Of a DNA stretch of 19,650 bases, positions 1 to 7,008 are shown in pieces. The stretch's first letter is position 1. Each line of letters opens with the position of its first letter. The DNA is from Candidatus Heimdallarchaeota archaeon LC_3 (GTDB lineage Archaea > Asgardarchaeota > Heimdallarchaeia > Hodarchaeales > LC-3). Below the pieces are notes generated by a model that was not told the DNA's origin, did not search any database, and was given only the letters and a program-made list of their open reading frames with translations. The position numbers and the translations under genes are program-made. Location of the stretch: contig MDVS01000093.1 of assembly GCA_001940645.1 (NCBI GenBank), forward strand, positions 1-19,650, read 5' to 3'.

Positions 1-388
1 GTACTCCTGTCAATAGGAATTTTTTTTGTTGAAGAAGGGAAAAGACTTCATCCAGTGAATAATTGCAGTTATGCATCATATATCCAATATATAATTTAAC
101 ATCAAAACCTATCTTACAATGAGGTAGAATTAGGAAAAGAAATTCTTCAGATTGAAAAATTCTTCTTTTATTCCCCAATTTGGGAACGTATTCTGGATCA
201 GTACACTCTAAAATTATCTATTTAACTGGTAGTTTTCTCTCAAGAGTAATAACTTTCTTAAGTCGCGAATGATAAGCAATTGTCAAAGATGCGTCACAAA
301 GTGGGTATAACTCAAATGTAGACTTCAAAAAAACCACGGAGAGTTCTGAAAAGCTTTCTGGTAGTATTGAAATAGACTTATTTTTCAT
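1..388 (-). pseudogene. Interrupted, edge-truncated gene, possibly transposase-like
   Basis: On the minus strand one frame runs from an ATG at 388 to the left edge, broken only by a TAG at 220-218. The first part (56 codons) includes the segment CDASLTIAYHSRLKKVITLE. After the TAG the same frame continues with a Cys at 208-206 and a stretch containing FLILPHCKIGFDVKLYIGYM, then runs off at base 1. The pattern of a Cys-bearing N-terminal part followed by a 'phhhphsKIxFDVxLyIG' block reminds me of the N-terminal halves of archaeal insertion-sequence transposases, but I cannot name a family. The TAG is one base from GAG (Glu). Either this is a decayed gene or the stop is a sequence or assembly error. 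A plus-strand open frame over 1-225 is weaker and also broken. Coding on the minus strand is fairly likely; the function is a guess. Confidence 0.45.
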
Positions 389-528
389 TTATTAATACAA
401 AAAGGTTTGGGACTAAATTTAATTCTAAATATTCCTTTTACTAAAAGATTAAAATACACGATTTATAGTCTTTTTACAACTTATTGGTTAAATCTTATTG
501 AATATTTATACTAGAGCATAAAATACTT

Positions 529-693
529 TTATTGGTCATTATCCAATTGAGTCCAATTAATTATTAAATCGAGATTGTTCAATGTCATCCTTTCTGTTAA
601 GTTTTTTGTTATCATTTTCAGCATAATGTATCGACTTGATTTAGTGATACACAATATCTCTTTGAAAATCTCATCATTCTTTTCTTTCCTCAA
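529..693 (-). CDS. Short ORF, possible HTH regulator remnant
   Basis: A 54-codon frame begins at a TTG (693-691) and ends with TAA at 531-529. Its N-terminal part (DEIFKEILCITKSSRYIMLKMITKNL, split here as DEIFKEILCITKSS then RYIMLKMITKNL) resembles the first helices of archaeal winged-helix regulators, which commonly open with a 'lFkiLsspsRryILklL' pattern. The recognition helix and wing are not recognisable and the protein is much shorter than a full regulator. No Shine-Dalgarno sequence or clear promoter is seen. It may be a remnant or a chance frame in AT-rich DNA. Confidence 0.2.
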   Translation of the reverse strand: MRKEKNDEIFKEILCITKSSRYIMLKMITKNLTERMTLNNLDLIINWTQLDNDQ

Positions 694-1068
694 CCAGAAC
701 TACTCGGCTGAAAAAAATAATTAACTATACTTTTAATTATCCCTTCTTTTGTTAAAAGTTGTTGGTAATTCTTAATGATTGAATATATTTTCAATATCTA
801 TCGTTTTTAGAAAATTTTCTTGTTTAATTGTTTTTTGTGTAAAAAATATGATTTTGCAACAAAAATTTGTTTAAAATGCGATTTACCATTAGAATAATTT
901 GAATGAGAAGAAACAGAGCATTTATTAGGTATATTATTAATTTCTTTACAAATTTTGATTTTTAACATTTAATTTAAAGTTTTTGTTATCTATTTATATA
1001 TAGCATTAGAAAGAAAAGCAATTTAATCCAGTATGGAATTTAATTCTTATTTAAGGTATTAAAAGTGA
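694..1068. other. Gene-free AT-rich stretch
   Basis: No convincing reading frame was seen on either strand. The right part carries the candidate promoter of the kinase gene that starts at 1069. The rest is low-complexity A/T sequence in which I see no repeat or hairpin of note. Confidence 0.5.
993..1000 (+). promoter_or_regulatory. Candidate archaeal TATA box for the 1069 kinase gene
   Basis: TTTATATA matches the archaeal TATA consensus. It would place transcription start near 1025, leaving a leader of roughly 45 nt before the GTG start. No Shine-Dalgarno sequence is evident ahead of that start. Confidence 0.4.
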
Positions 1069-1812
1069 GTGGAGAAAGTGACTAATTCTAAGAATATTAA
1101 TAAAAAGGGACAATACTCAAACGATACACACTCGAACAACTCAAATGTTGACCCGTTAAAAATTAAAGGTTTACTAATTGATATTCTAAATCATGATCTT
1201 TGTAATACATTAATAATTGTCAACGGCTATACGCGCCTCCTTAAAAAAGAAACAAAAATTAATGGAGGAGAACCATTGTTAGAAAAGATTAGTCAAAATA
1301 TTATTAATTCAAAAGCAATCCTAGAAAATATTATTGAGTTTATTAAATGCACAGATTTTGTTAATTTAGAATTAACAGAATTAGATTTGCATAAGATAAT
1401 TTATTCTGCTCTGAAATCCAGTAATTTATCCAATGAGCACATAATGGTAGAAAATCGAACTCATTCCCAAATCTTGGTCAAAGGTAATAAAATATTGGAG
1501 AATGTGTTCATAAATATATTTAACAATGTCGTAAAACACGCAAATGAAGGGAAAAAAATAATCATTGAGAGTTTAACTTCAGGAAACAAACAGCACATAA
1601 AAATAAAAGATTTTGGTCCAGGAATAGAAAAATACATTCTCGAAAACATATTTGATAGAAATAATCATGGTAAACACTTCGGTCTCTCTATTAGTAGGCG
1701 AATCATAGAGTTACATAATGGAAAAATGTGGATAGATAATAACCCAGACGGAGGAACAATAGTAAATATTGTTTTACCAACTGGGTCAGATAAGGAAAGG
1801 TGGAAAGGGTGA
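1069..1812 (+). CDS. Soluble histidine kinase without sensor domain
   Basis: The product is a 247-residue sensor-kinase core that should autophosphorylate on a histidine and pass the phosphate to a receiver domain. The H-box is NHDLCNTL, with the phosphoacceptor at His42. The HATPase domain follows: N-box NNVVKHA (152-158), G1 box DFGPGI (181-186), F-box IFDR (194-197), and a G2 box GKHFGLSIS (201-209) in which the usual GTGLGLSI is altered but the GLS core is kept. The domain closes with GGTIVNIVLP. There is no membrane segment and no PAS domain, so the input must come from a partner or from the roughly 30-residue Asn-rich N-terminus. The GTG at 1069 is the first start in frame; a GTG four codons in (1078) is also possible. 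The receiver-PAS gene downstream is an obvious candidate partner. The gene ends with TGA followed at once by TAG. Confidence 0.9.
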   Translation: MEKVTNSKNINKKGQYSNDTHSNNSNVDPLKIKGLLIDILNHDLCNTLIIVNGYTRLLKKETKINGGEPLLEKISQNIINSKAILENIIEFIKCTDFVNLELTELDLHKIIYSALKSSNLSNEHIMVENRTHSQILVKGNKILENVFINIFNNVVKHANEGKKIIIESLTSGNKQHIKIKDFGPGIEKYILENIFDRNNHGKHFGLSISRRIIELHNGKMWIDNNPDGGTIVNIVLPTGSDKERWKG

Positions 1813-1958
1813 TAGGAGTAAAAAAATCATTGCTGAACTTTTTCATTTTCGAGAAAGGACATAACTAGAAGTTGGAATATAAAATAATTTTGTCGGAAGT
1901 TGACGCATTTACCCTTAGTTTCATCTTTCATTTTTTAAAATAGTCTACTTAAGAAATA

Positions 1959-1967
1959 TTTATATAA
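1959..1967 (+). promoter_or_regulatory. Candidate TATA box for the receiver-PAS transcript
   Basis: TTTATATAA is a near-perfect archaeal TATA box, preceded by a purine-rich AAGAAA that could act as a BRE element. Transcription would begin near 1990, upstream of the possible leader ORF at 2024 and the receiver-PAS gene at 2101. Confidence 0.45.
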
Positions 1968-2023
1968 AAATTTGCATATTTTAGGTTAGAATAATCAATA
2001 TTGAATTTGATTATAATTTCAAG

Positions 2024-2104
2024 ATGAATTACAGGTTGATTGCTTTTTACGAGGCTGCTGCTGCGGCAGACATATTTCTCAAAATGTTTGTTTTTCCTAT
2101 TTGA
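2024..2104 (+). CDS. Possible 26-residue leader peptide overlapping the receiver-PAS start
   Basis: ATG at 2024 opens a 26-codon frame encoding a short peptide with five consecutive alanines (EAAAAAD) followed by the hydrophobic end LKMFVFPI. Its TGA (2102-2104) overlaps the TTG start of the next gene (2101-2103) in the sequence TTGA, the geometry expected for translational coupling. The alanine codons form a local GC-rich patch in otherwise AT-rich DNA. No Shine-Dalgarno sequence is seen. It could be a true leader ORF or a chance frame. Confidence 0.3.
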   Translation: MNYRLIAFYEAAAAADIFLKMFVFPI

Positions 2105-2976
2105 AATGTGTAGAAGCGCTATATGAGAGTGAGGATGTGTGGAAGAACCATTGTAACGTCTTGTATCGTGATGTACTAAAGATAAATAGTATAATTCGGA
2201 TCTTACATGTAGATGATGATGAAGATTTTTTAAAAATCACAAAAAAAATGTTAGAAAAAAAGAGTGGTAATTTATTTCAAGTTTATTCTATAACCAATCC
2301 ATTAAATGTTGATTCATTACTTAAAGAAACACATTTTGATATTATTCTCTCTGATTATGCGATGCCGGAGATGGATGGACTCTCCCTTTTTAAAAATATA
2401 CGCCAATACTCAGATATACCCTTCATTGTATTTACAGGTATAGAACGAGAGGAAATAACCCTTCAAGCTCTAAATTTAGGGGTAAATAACTATTTACTAA
2501 AATCACAAATCATCACCACTCAATTTTTCTATCTAATACGTATAATTAATGATATAATAAAATTTCATCAAACAGAAATATTATTAGAAGAAATTTCAAA
2601 TCATTTTGAACAAATTTTTAATGTCTCTAATCCAATACGCATTATCGATAACAATTGTGATATAATAGAGGTTAATAATGCTTATTGTTCACTTTTCAAA
2701 GTTAAAAAGGAATATATCCTTGGTAAAAAGTGTTTTCAGATTCCCTATCCTAAAAGATGTCAATATAAATGCCCAATAAATGTAGATCATAAAAAAAAGA
2801 ATCCTGAATCCGAGTATGAATTGGTTACTCCAAAAATGGAATCTATTTCTAGCCAAATGAAGGTTACACCTCTTTATAATTCGTTAGGAGAGACTGTTGG
2901 ATGTATTGAGAGTTTTATGAATACTTCTGATTATAAAGAGACAAAGCTTATTGCAGATAGAAGTGAACAAACTTAG
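2101..2976 (+). CDS. Response regulator with REC and PAS domains
   Basis: The product is a 291-residue signalling protein with no DNA-binding output domain. The receiver spans about residues 31-150: acidic pocket DDD (38-40), phosphoacceptor Asp85 in ILSDYAMPEMDG, Thr112 in FTG, and Lys134 in LLKS. A PAS domain spans about 165-275 (EQIFNVSNPIRIID...). It carries Cys211, Cys220 and Cys224 in a GKKC...KRCQYKCP pattern, a cysteine cluster common in archaeal PAS domains that may bind metal or sense redox state (inference). The TTG at 2101 is supported by its overlap with a short upstream ORF. Other starts before the receiver are GTG at 2137 and TTG at 2161, either of which leaves the domain intact. 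REC-PAS proteins without output usually relay to other kinases or regulators. The likely phosphodonor is the kinase at 1069. Confidence 0.88.
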   Translation: MKCVEALYESEDVWKNHCNVLYRDVLKINSIIRILHVDDDEDFLKITKKMLEKKSGNLFQVYSITNPLNVDSLLKETHFDIILSDYAMPEMDGLSLFKNIRQYSDIPFIVFTGIEREEITLQALNLGVNNYLLKSQIITTQFFYLIRIINDIIKFHQTEILLEEISNHFEQIFNVSNPIRIIDNNCDIIEVNNAYCSLFKVKKEYILGKKCFQIPYPKRCQYKCPINVDHKKKNPESEYELVTPKMESISSQMKVTPLYNSLGETVGCIESFMNTSDYKETKLIADRSEQT

Positions 2977-3148
2977 GACCGTGAAGTGATATTAAATGTA
3001 AAATTTTCTATCCCTCAAGTTATTAAATCTTAATGAAATTACACAATAACTCAATTTTTACTTGATATTTTAAGAATCCAAAGAAAATTAAGAATTAAAA
3101 CGCAAATAATTCATCAAAAGTCGAATAAAATTTTAGATGCATAAGTGA

Positions 3149-3583
3149 TTGGTAATTATTTCAAAAACTGAAGCAATTAATTTCTCCATTTTATTAATTG
3201 AAGATTCTACTCAAGATAATTCATTGTACAAGTTGTTAAGAAATAGCTTCTTATCAGCCTTTATATTGTCAACAAAGGATTTAGACCAATCCTGTGAAAT
3301 TATTAAAACCATGAAACTTGACATAATTATTCTAAACACTCCTTTTTCCTTCAAAGAAGGCATTAAAATTACTGAAACGGTTCAAAACTGTCTTCCCAAT
3401 GTTGGACTCTATATTTATACAGAAAAGGATCTCCAAACATTTGTCAAAAGCGATAAGAAACATATAGAAACTCTTAATAAAATCTTCGATCATCCATTGA
3501 GCATTATTAGAAATATTATAGAAGTAATGCAAAAGGATAAGGAAAAGAAACAAATATTTGTGCTAAGAAAAAAAGATATTTAA
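3149..3583 (+). CDS. Degenerate receiver-like protein
   Basis: The product is a 144-residue protein with the length and beta/alpha rhythm of a single receiver domain. Strand 1 is FSILLIEDS with acidic Glu18-Asp19. The strand that should end in the phosphoacceptor reads LDIIILNTPF, with Asn63 in place of Asp. Thr91 in IYTEKD sits where the conserved Ser/Thr belongs, but the final conserved Lys is not evident. This looks like a pseudo-receiver that cannot be phosphorylated in the usual way and may act by protein contact (inference). The TTG start at 3149 is the first in frame; no ribosome-binding site is seen. It lies 172 bp after the REC-PAS gene in the same direction, so it may belong to the same signalling cluster. 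A diverged or decaying receiver is the main alternative. Confidence 0.65.
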   Translation: MVIISKTEAINFSILLIEDSTQDNSLYKLLRNSFLSAFILSTKDLDQSCEIIKTMKLDIIILNTPFSFKEGIKITETVQNCLPNVGLYIYTEKDLQTFVKSDKKHIETLNKIFDHPLSIIRNIIEVMQKDKEKKQIFVLRKKDI

Positions 3584-3598
3584 GAACTGGAATGAAAT

Positions 3599-3679
3599 AA
3601 TATAACGTTTTGTATTTTACATGTGGATTCATTAATTAAACTTACTCAGAATATTTTTAATTATTTGTGTTGTTTCTGA
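3599..3679 (+). pseudogene. Possible receiver-domain scrap
   Basis: An open stretch ending at TGA 3677-3679 reads FCILHVDSLIKLTQNIF. It resembles the start of archaeal receivers and of the REC-PAS protein in this window (IRILHVDDDEDFLKITKKM), but lacks the full acidic motif and stops after about 26 codons. It may be the remnant of another receiver gene. The evidence is a short match only. Confidence 0.25.
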
Positions 3680-3683
3680 GAAT

Positions 3684-3893
3684 TTGTCAACAGTTGAAAT
3701 AGAAAGAGAATGTAACAGAAAGCGAATCGCTAATTGGAAGACTGTCTTCATTTTTCATGTGGGGAATTATTCATGGATAGAGAAATTACTGGGTTTAAAA
3801 AGTCTTTCAGAGACAAGAATTAATGCGTTATTAGAAAAAATCGACAAATTCTCATTTTATTTTCTCCTTATTGGCTCATTATTAGTATTATAA
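3684..3893 (+). CDS. Doubtful 69-residue ORF with hydrophobic C-terminus
   Basis: The frame has a TTG start and ends just before the 3' end of the opposing RAM-domain gene. The product is basic at its N-terminus (ECNRKRIANWK) and ends in a short hydrophobic run (YFLLIGSLLVL). I recognise no family, and no ribosome-binding site or promoter is visible. It overlaps the end of a region that looks decayed, so it may not be expressed. Confidence 0.2.
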   Translation: MSTVEIERECNRKRIANWKTVFIFHVGNYSWIEKLLGLKSLSETRINALLEKIDKFSFYFLLIGSLLVL

Positions 3894-3910
3894 ATATTTT
3901 GAGTGGTAAT

Positions 3911-4141
3911 TTACGGTTCAATAATCATTGTAAACGTTTTATCAATAAATTTAATTGTTCTGATGTTTTTTGTAATAATGGCTTTCAATGTGTCCAAATT
4001 CTCAGTTTCAAGCCTGATAATCAAATCATAGATCCCGTAGACAATGTTCGATTCGATTACAAATGGAATCTTTTTCAATTCCCTAAGTATCTCTCTTTCT
4101 TTACCTGTTTCAGCGTTGATGAGAACAAATGCACCAGACAT
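3911..4141 (-). CDS. Stand-alone Lrp/AsnC ligand-binding (RAM) domain protein
   Basis: The product is a 76-residue protein consisting only of the RAM (Lrp/AsnC C-terminal) fold, without the helix-turn-helix half. It opens with strand SGAFVLINAETGK, then a helix (EREILRELKKI), strand VIESNIVYG, and the family signature YGIYDLIIRLE (35-45). A second helix and a final strand TFTMIIEP follow. In archaea such single-domain proteins form oligomeric rings that bind amino acids or other small effectors and can modulate full-length Lrp regulators. The ligand here is unknown. The start is ATG. It reads toward the signalling cluster and is preceded by a 480-bp region rich in palindromes. A paralogue lies at 6401-6637. 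Confidence 0.85.
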   Translation of the reverse strand: MSGAFVLINAETGKEREILRELKKIPFVIESNIVYGIYDLIIRLETENLDTLKAIITKNIRTIKFIDKTFTMIIEP

Positions 4142-4271
4142 GAGTAAGCTATTCCAATTTGATAATTAACAACATTTGCTTTTGGTCAATTTCATATTAT
4201 CAACAAAATTCAAACTTCCTTAACGTTTCTAGATGACTTAATTAGTTACCTGTATAATTGTAATTCATAAT

Positions 4272-4287
4272 CTACTAGAGCTAGTAG
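4272..4287. promoter_or_regulatory. Inverted repeat CTACTAG-AG-CTAGTAG
   Basis: Seven-base perfect arms flank a 2-nt centre, about 130 bases upstream of the RAM-domain gene start. It is a possible operator or short hairpin. Confidence 0.35.
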
Positions 4288-4318
4288 CTTATGTAGAGTC
4301 ATTTTATGCATTTTTTAA

Positions 4319-4333
4319 TTAACCTAAGGTTAA
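4319..4333. promoter_or_regulatory. Inverted repeat TTAACCT-A-AGGTTAA
   Basis: Seven-base perfect arms flank a single central base, the form of a site for a dimeric helix-turn-helix regulator. It lies about 180 bases upstream of the RAM-domain gene. A 10-bp palindrome, ATGGATCCAT, follows at 4364-4373. Confidence 0.35.
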
Positions 4334-4622
4334 ATGAGCTTAATTTCAATTCTAAGACGAGAAATGGATCCATAGCTAGATATGGAATAAAATTTTTACC
4401 GCGAAATTGTTATTATCATAAACAACGAGAATGAAACTAAGAGGAATAATGTGTAAACAATTAAGTTGTATAGACAATTTAGATACATATAAAAGACAAA
4501 ACAATTTGAGATAGATAAGTAAAATGATTTATATTTAAATTGGGAACAATTTAATAAACGAATTTGCTCAATGAAGGAGAAATAGGAGAATCTAGAGGAT
4601 GGTCAATACAATGTTCTGAAGA

Positions 4623-5093
4623 TTATTCTTTAGGATCCAATAAGCATCCTAACGATGGAAAATGTCTATGATAGACTTTATCAATTATAGTACAGGTCAA
4701 ATATTTATTTTCAGAATTTTCGTTGAATAAATCGATTTCTGTTAACTGATTGATAAGAAATTCAATTATTTCTGTTTTGAGTGAGGTAATAAAATTTAAG
4801 ACCATTGATCTATGGGAATCACTACAAAATTCGTTTGCAATTCCTAAACAAATAAAAGCTTTCATATCAGGAATTGACTCAAAAAATATTTTGGTATCAT
4901 CCATTGAAATTTTTGTCACAACATTGTCTTTACCAAAAACATCAGTTAATGAGTGAATTGAAGTTAAGAATCCGGGGAGTAGACTCTCATCTGGAGATCC
5001 CTTAATGATTTTTTCTCCAAAAGATTGAAAATAGATTGGAGTCCCAATATTACGAATTATAGAGGCAAAACGTAAAGGAAACTCAAAAATGCA
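4623..5093 (-). pseudogene. Longin/roadblock-like small protein, start lost
   Basis: The minus-strand frame is open for 156 codons from 5093 to the TAA at 4625-4623. The first ATG/GTG/TTG in frame is a GTG at 4919, which would discard a clearly related N-terminal third. The residues upstream (FASIIRNIGTPIYFQSFGEK, then SLLPGFLTSIHSLTDVFG) match the usual opening of small Asgard longin/roadblock-like proteins: an 'IRxxGxPIYxxxF' strand pair, then 'LLSGFLTAI'. Those proteins are associated with small GTPases and membrane traffic-like systems (family-style knowledge). An ATG in another frame (5094-5092) begins MHF and stops at once. Removing one T from the five-T run at 5085-5089 would fuse it to this frame. 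So this is either a one-base frameshift, a sequencing error, or initiation at a rare codon such as ATT at 5090. Confidence 0.6.
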
Positions 5094-5259
5094 TCACCGC
5101 AGCCAATGCTAAGATTAATAATATAACATAGTTCTGATTATTTAAACATTTTTACCACAAACTTCTAAGAATTCTTTGTTAAGGATGCTTTCAAAATTTA
5201 TGGGCATCATTTGAACCCAAAATCAACTATTCCAATATTTTTAAACATTATTAGGTTTA

Positions 5260-5934
5260 TTACGTTGCTACTACGATAAAAATCCCCATTGATAAAATTA
5301 GAATCCATCCACCTTTAAGAAAGATGAAACGAAGTAAAGTTTTTATTGTGTCTACTGATCCCAAATCCATATTTGAATTAGTCAATGTCAAGACTCCAGT
5401 GAATAAATATGGGTAACCAAAAATTTCCCAGGATACTGGTATAAAGGCAATTCTTACTAAAATTCCATTAGTTTGGGTATATCACCAATCCTAAACTCTT
5501 GTTGAGCCAATTTCATCAACAAATGAATGATTATTGAAACTTTGATAATGTAATACATTTCTAATCCCTCCAACTAGTTCTAAAGAATCTAATTCAACAT
5601 ATTCTCCTAATAAAGGATTATCTGTTGAACCATCAATTGGAATATTCTCTTCATTATTATTAATGTCAATCCAAAAAGGACTATATCCAAGTACAGTAGA
5701 ATTTATTGTATAAGCAACTGAATCTTTTATAATTATAGTTTTGGAATTTTCTAATAAGTCACCAACAAATACTTCTATTTTTAAAGTAATATTTTGATCA
5801 TGAATATCAACTATCGTCCAAATTAATTTTCTTTTCGGAGCTGGATTCAAAAAGTTTCCTGAACCAATTTTTTCATCTTCATGTAGCTCTCTATATGCTA
5901 TAGGTCTAAATATATACACTGCAAAAGTCTCCAA
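5260..5934 (-). pseudogene. Extracytoplasmic beta-rich membrane-anchored protein, broken by two stops
   Basis: The first 147 codons, from TTG at 5934, read as a beta-rich domain with KLIWTIVDIHDQNITLKIEV and later NVLHYQSFNNHSFVDEIG, a style typical of archaeal surface proteins. They end at TAG (5493-5491). Two codons later is a TGA (5484-5482). The same frame then continues for 73 codons to TAA at 5262-5260. This tail includes YTQTNGILVRIAFIPV and ends in the hydrophobic run GGWILILSMGIFIVVA, a C-terminal membrane anchor. The joined reading, ...GSTRV-stop-DW-stop-YTQTNGILV..., is coherent, so I call one interrupted gene. Both stops are one transition from TGG (Trp). There is no signal peptide at the N-terminus, and an in-frame stop lies shortly upstream of the TTG, so the gene also seems truncated at its 5' end. 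Confidence 0.6.
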
Positions 5935-6400
5935 TTTGAAATTTTTGGATTGCGTTTAAATTAGAAAAAGAATATAACATATTTTGTTGAAGAATAAAAA
6001 TCTAAACAATAAATAGGAAAGAAATTGAGTTGCCTTTCAATTTAATACCAAAGAAAATATTATTATGTTACATTATTTAAATACTACAACCAAAGGCCCC
6101 AAAAGAAGTGAAATAACAAATAAATGAGATTGAATAAAAACTTAAGAAAATCTATCTATGATTTTCCTGAAAAAACTTAGATTAAGAAATAGGAATAGGA
6201 ATTATAAAAGAATTGGTAAATTGAAACTTATTTTAATTCTTTTTTTCTTTTTTTGAGAGTAGAAGATAATTGCCTATTAACATGATCATTTTTACAGAAC
6301 TTAAAGAAAGGAGTAACTCATGTAAAGAGAATATTTATAAAAAGAAATAAGAGAACGGAATTAGCAATAATAATTTCTTACTAATCAGAAGATTTTTCTT
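5935..6400. other. Intergenic region between divergent genes
   Basis: No gene was seen on either strand. It contains a hairpin at 6146-6166 (GAAAATC, 7-nt loop, GATTTTC), a T-rich tract at about 6231-6255, a GGAG followed by a minimal ATG-TAA at about 6310-6324, and the TATA box of the RAM gene at 6401. Confidence 0.5.
6334..6343 (+). promoter_or_regulatory. Candidate TATA box for the 6401 RAM gene
   Basis: TTTATAAAAA, preceded by purine-rich sequence, fits the archaeal consensus. It would give a start of transcription near 6366 and a leader of about 35 nt. Confidence 0.45.
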
Positions 6401-6637
6401 ATGGCAATCCTTTTTGTGTTAATCAAATGTCAAATTGGATTTGAAAAGGTTGTTAAATCGTCCATCGAAAAAATATCAAGATTAGTTGATCGAATTGATA
6501 TTGTCTCAGGGGAATACGATCTTATTGTACGATTAAGAGCTGAAACTAATGGAGAGCTTCAAAGAATGGTTCTCGGAAAATTACGAAACATCCCAAATAT
6601 TATTCAAACGGTCTCATTAACTGTAATTGAGACTTAA
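6401..6637 (+). CDS. Second stand-alone Lrp/AsnC ligand-binding (RAM) domain protein
   Basis: The product is a 78-residue single RAM domain: strand AILFVLIKCQIG, helix FEKVVKSSIEKISRL, the signature SGEYDLIVRL (36-45), a second helix (GELQRMVLGKLRNI) and final strand TVSLTVIET. The order of elements is the same as in the protein at 3911-4141, and no DNA-binding half is present. Such proteins bind small effectors, often amino acids, and assemble into rings or pair with Lrp-family regulators. The ATG start lies about 58 bases after a good TATA box, and there is no strong Shine-Dalgarno sequence. The specific ligand and partner cannot be told from sequence. Confidence 0.87.
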   Translation: MAILFVLIKCQIGFEKVVKSSIEKISRLVDRIDIVSGEYDLIVRLRAETNGELQRMVLGKLRNIPNIIQTVSLTVIET

Positions 6638-6705
6638 AGACTATAAAACTAACTCTTTTAGGTTTAATTGATTAATAAATACTATAATTTTCGTAAAAGA
6701 AAATA

Positions 6706-7008
6706 TTGGCATCAAAAAATGAAATGATTAATAAAAATCCTATAATTAAATATAAAACAGAGCATTTCACATTATTAATATCCTATGATCACATAGAAAA
6801 AAAATATTTATTGATTTATGCGAAGAAAAGGAGTGGGGGAAAGACAGTGAGATATATTACTGAAGAGGTCTCTCAAGCGATTAAGGAACGGAAAAAATCT
6901 AGAAAATTATTTTATAATGAAAGATTAGTAAAGAGATCAGATGAGAGAGAGTTTAAGGATGAGATTCAAGAAAATTCTATCATCGACCACTCAATCTTTT
7001 TGAGTTAA
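6706..7008 (+). CDS. Hypothetical 100-residue protein
   Basis: The predicted product starts at a TTG and has a beta-strand-like segment (EHFTLLISYDHIEKKYLLIYAK, residues 19-40, interrupted here only by charged residues), then a strongly basic helical stretch with KKRSGGKTVRY and KERKKSRKLF, and an acidic tail. The basic middle could contact nucleic acid, but I recognise no family. A TATA-like AAATACTATAA about 20-30 bases before the start would fit a leaderless transcript. It follows the RAM gene by 68 bp in the same direction. Its TAA overlaps the TAA of the converging gene at 7005. Confidence 0.5.
   Translation: MASKNEMINKNPIIKYKTEHFTLLISYDHIEKKYLLIYAKKRSGGKTVRYITEEVSQAIKERKKSRKLFYNERLVKRSDEREFKDEIQENSIIDHSIFLS

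Larger units (their letters stand above)
4142..4622. other. Gene-free region upstream of the RAM gene, with palindromes
   Basis: No reading frame of interest was found on either strand. The stretch holds three palindromes at 4272-4373, listed separately, and is otherwise AT-rich. It should contain the promoter of the RAM-domain gene that starts at 4141 on the minus strand, but no clear TATA box is visible in the last 60 bases before that start. Confidence 0.5.

Noticed and set aside
1..225. Plus-strand open frame broken by TAA at 97-99
   Set aside because: The opposite strand gives a longer and more protein-like reading with one stop over 388 bases.
218..388. Resemblance to a PIN-domain toxin C-terminus (CDASLTIAY...VITLE)
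   Set aside because: The same frame continues after the TAG into unrelated, coherent sequence, and no N-terminal PIN acidic residue is found upstream.
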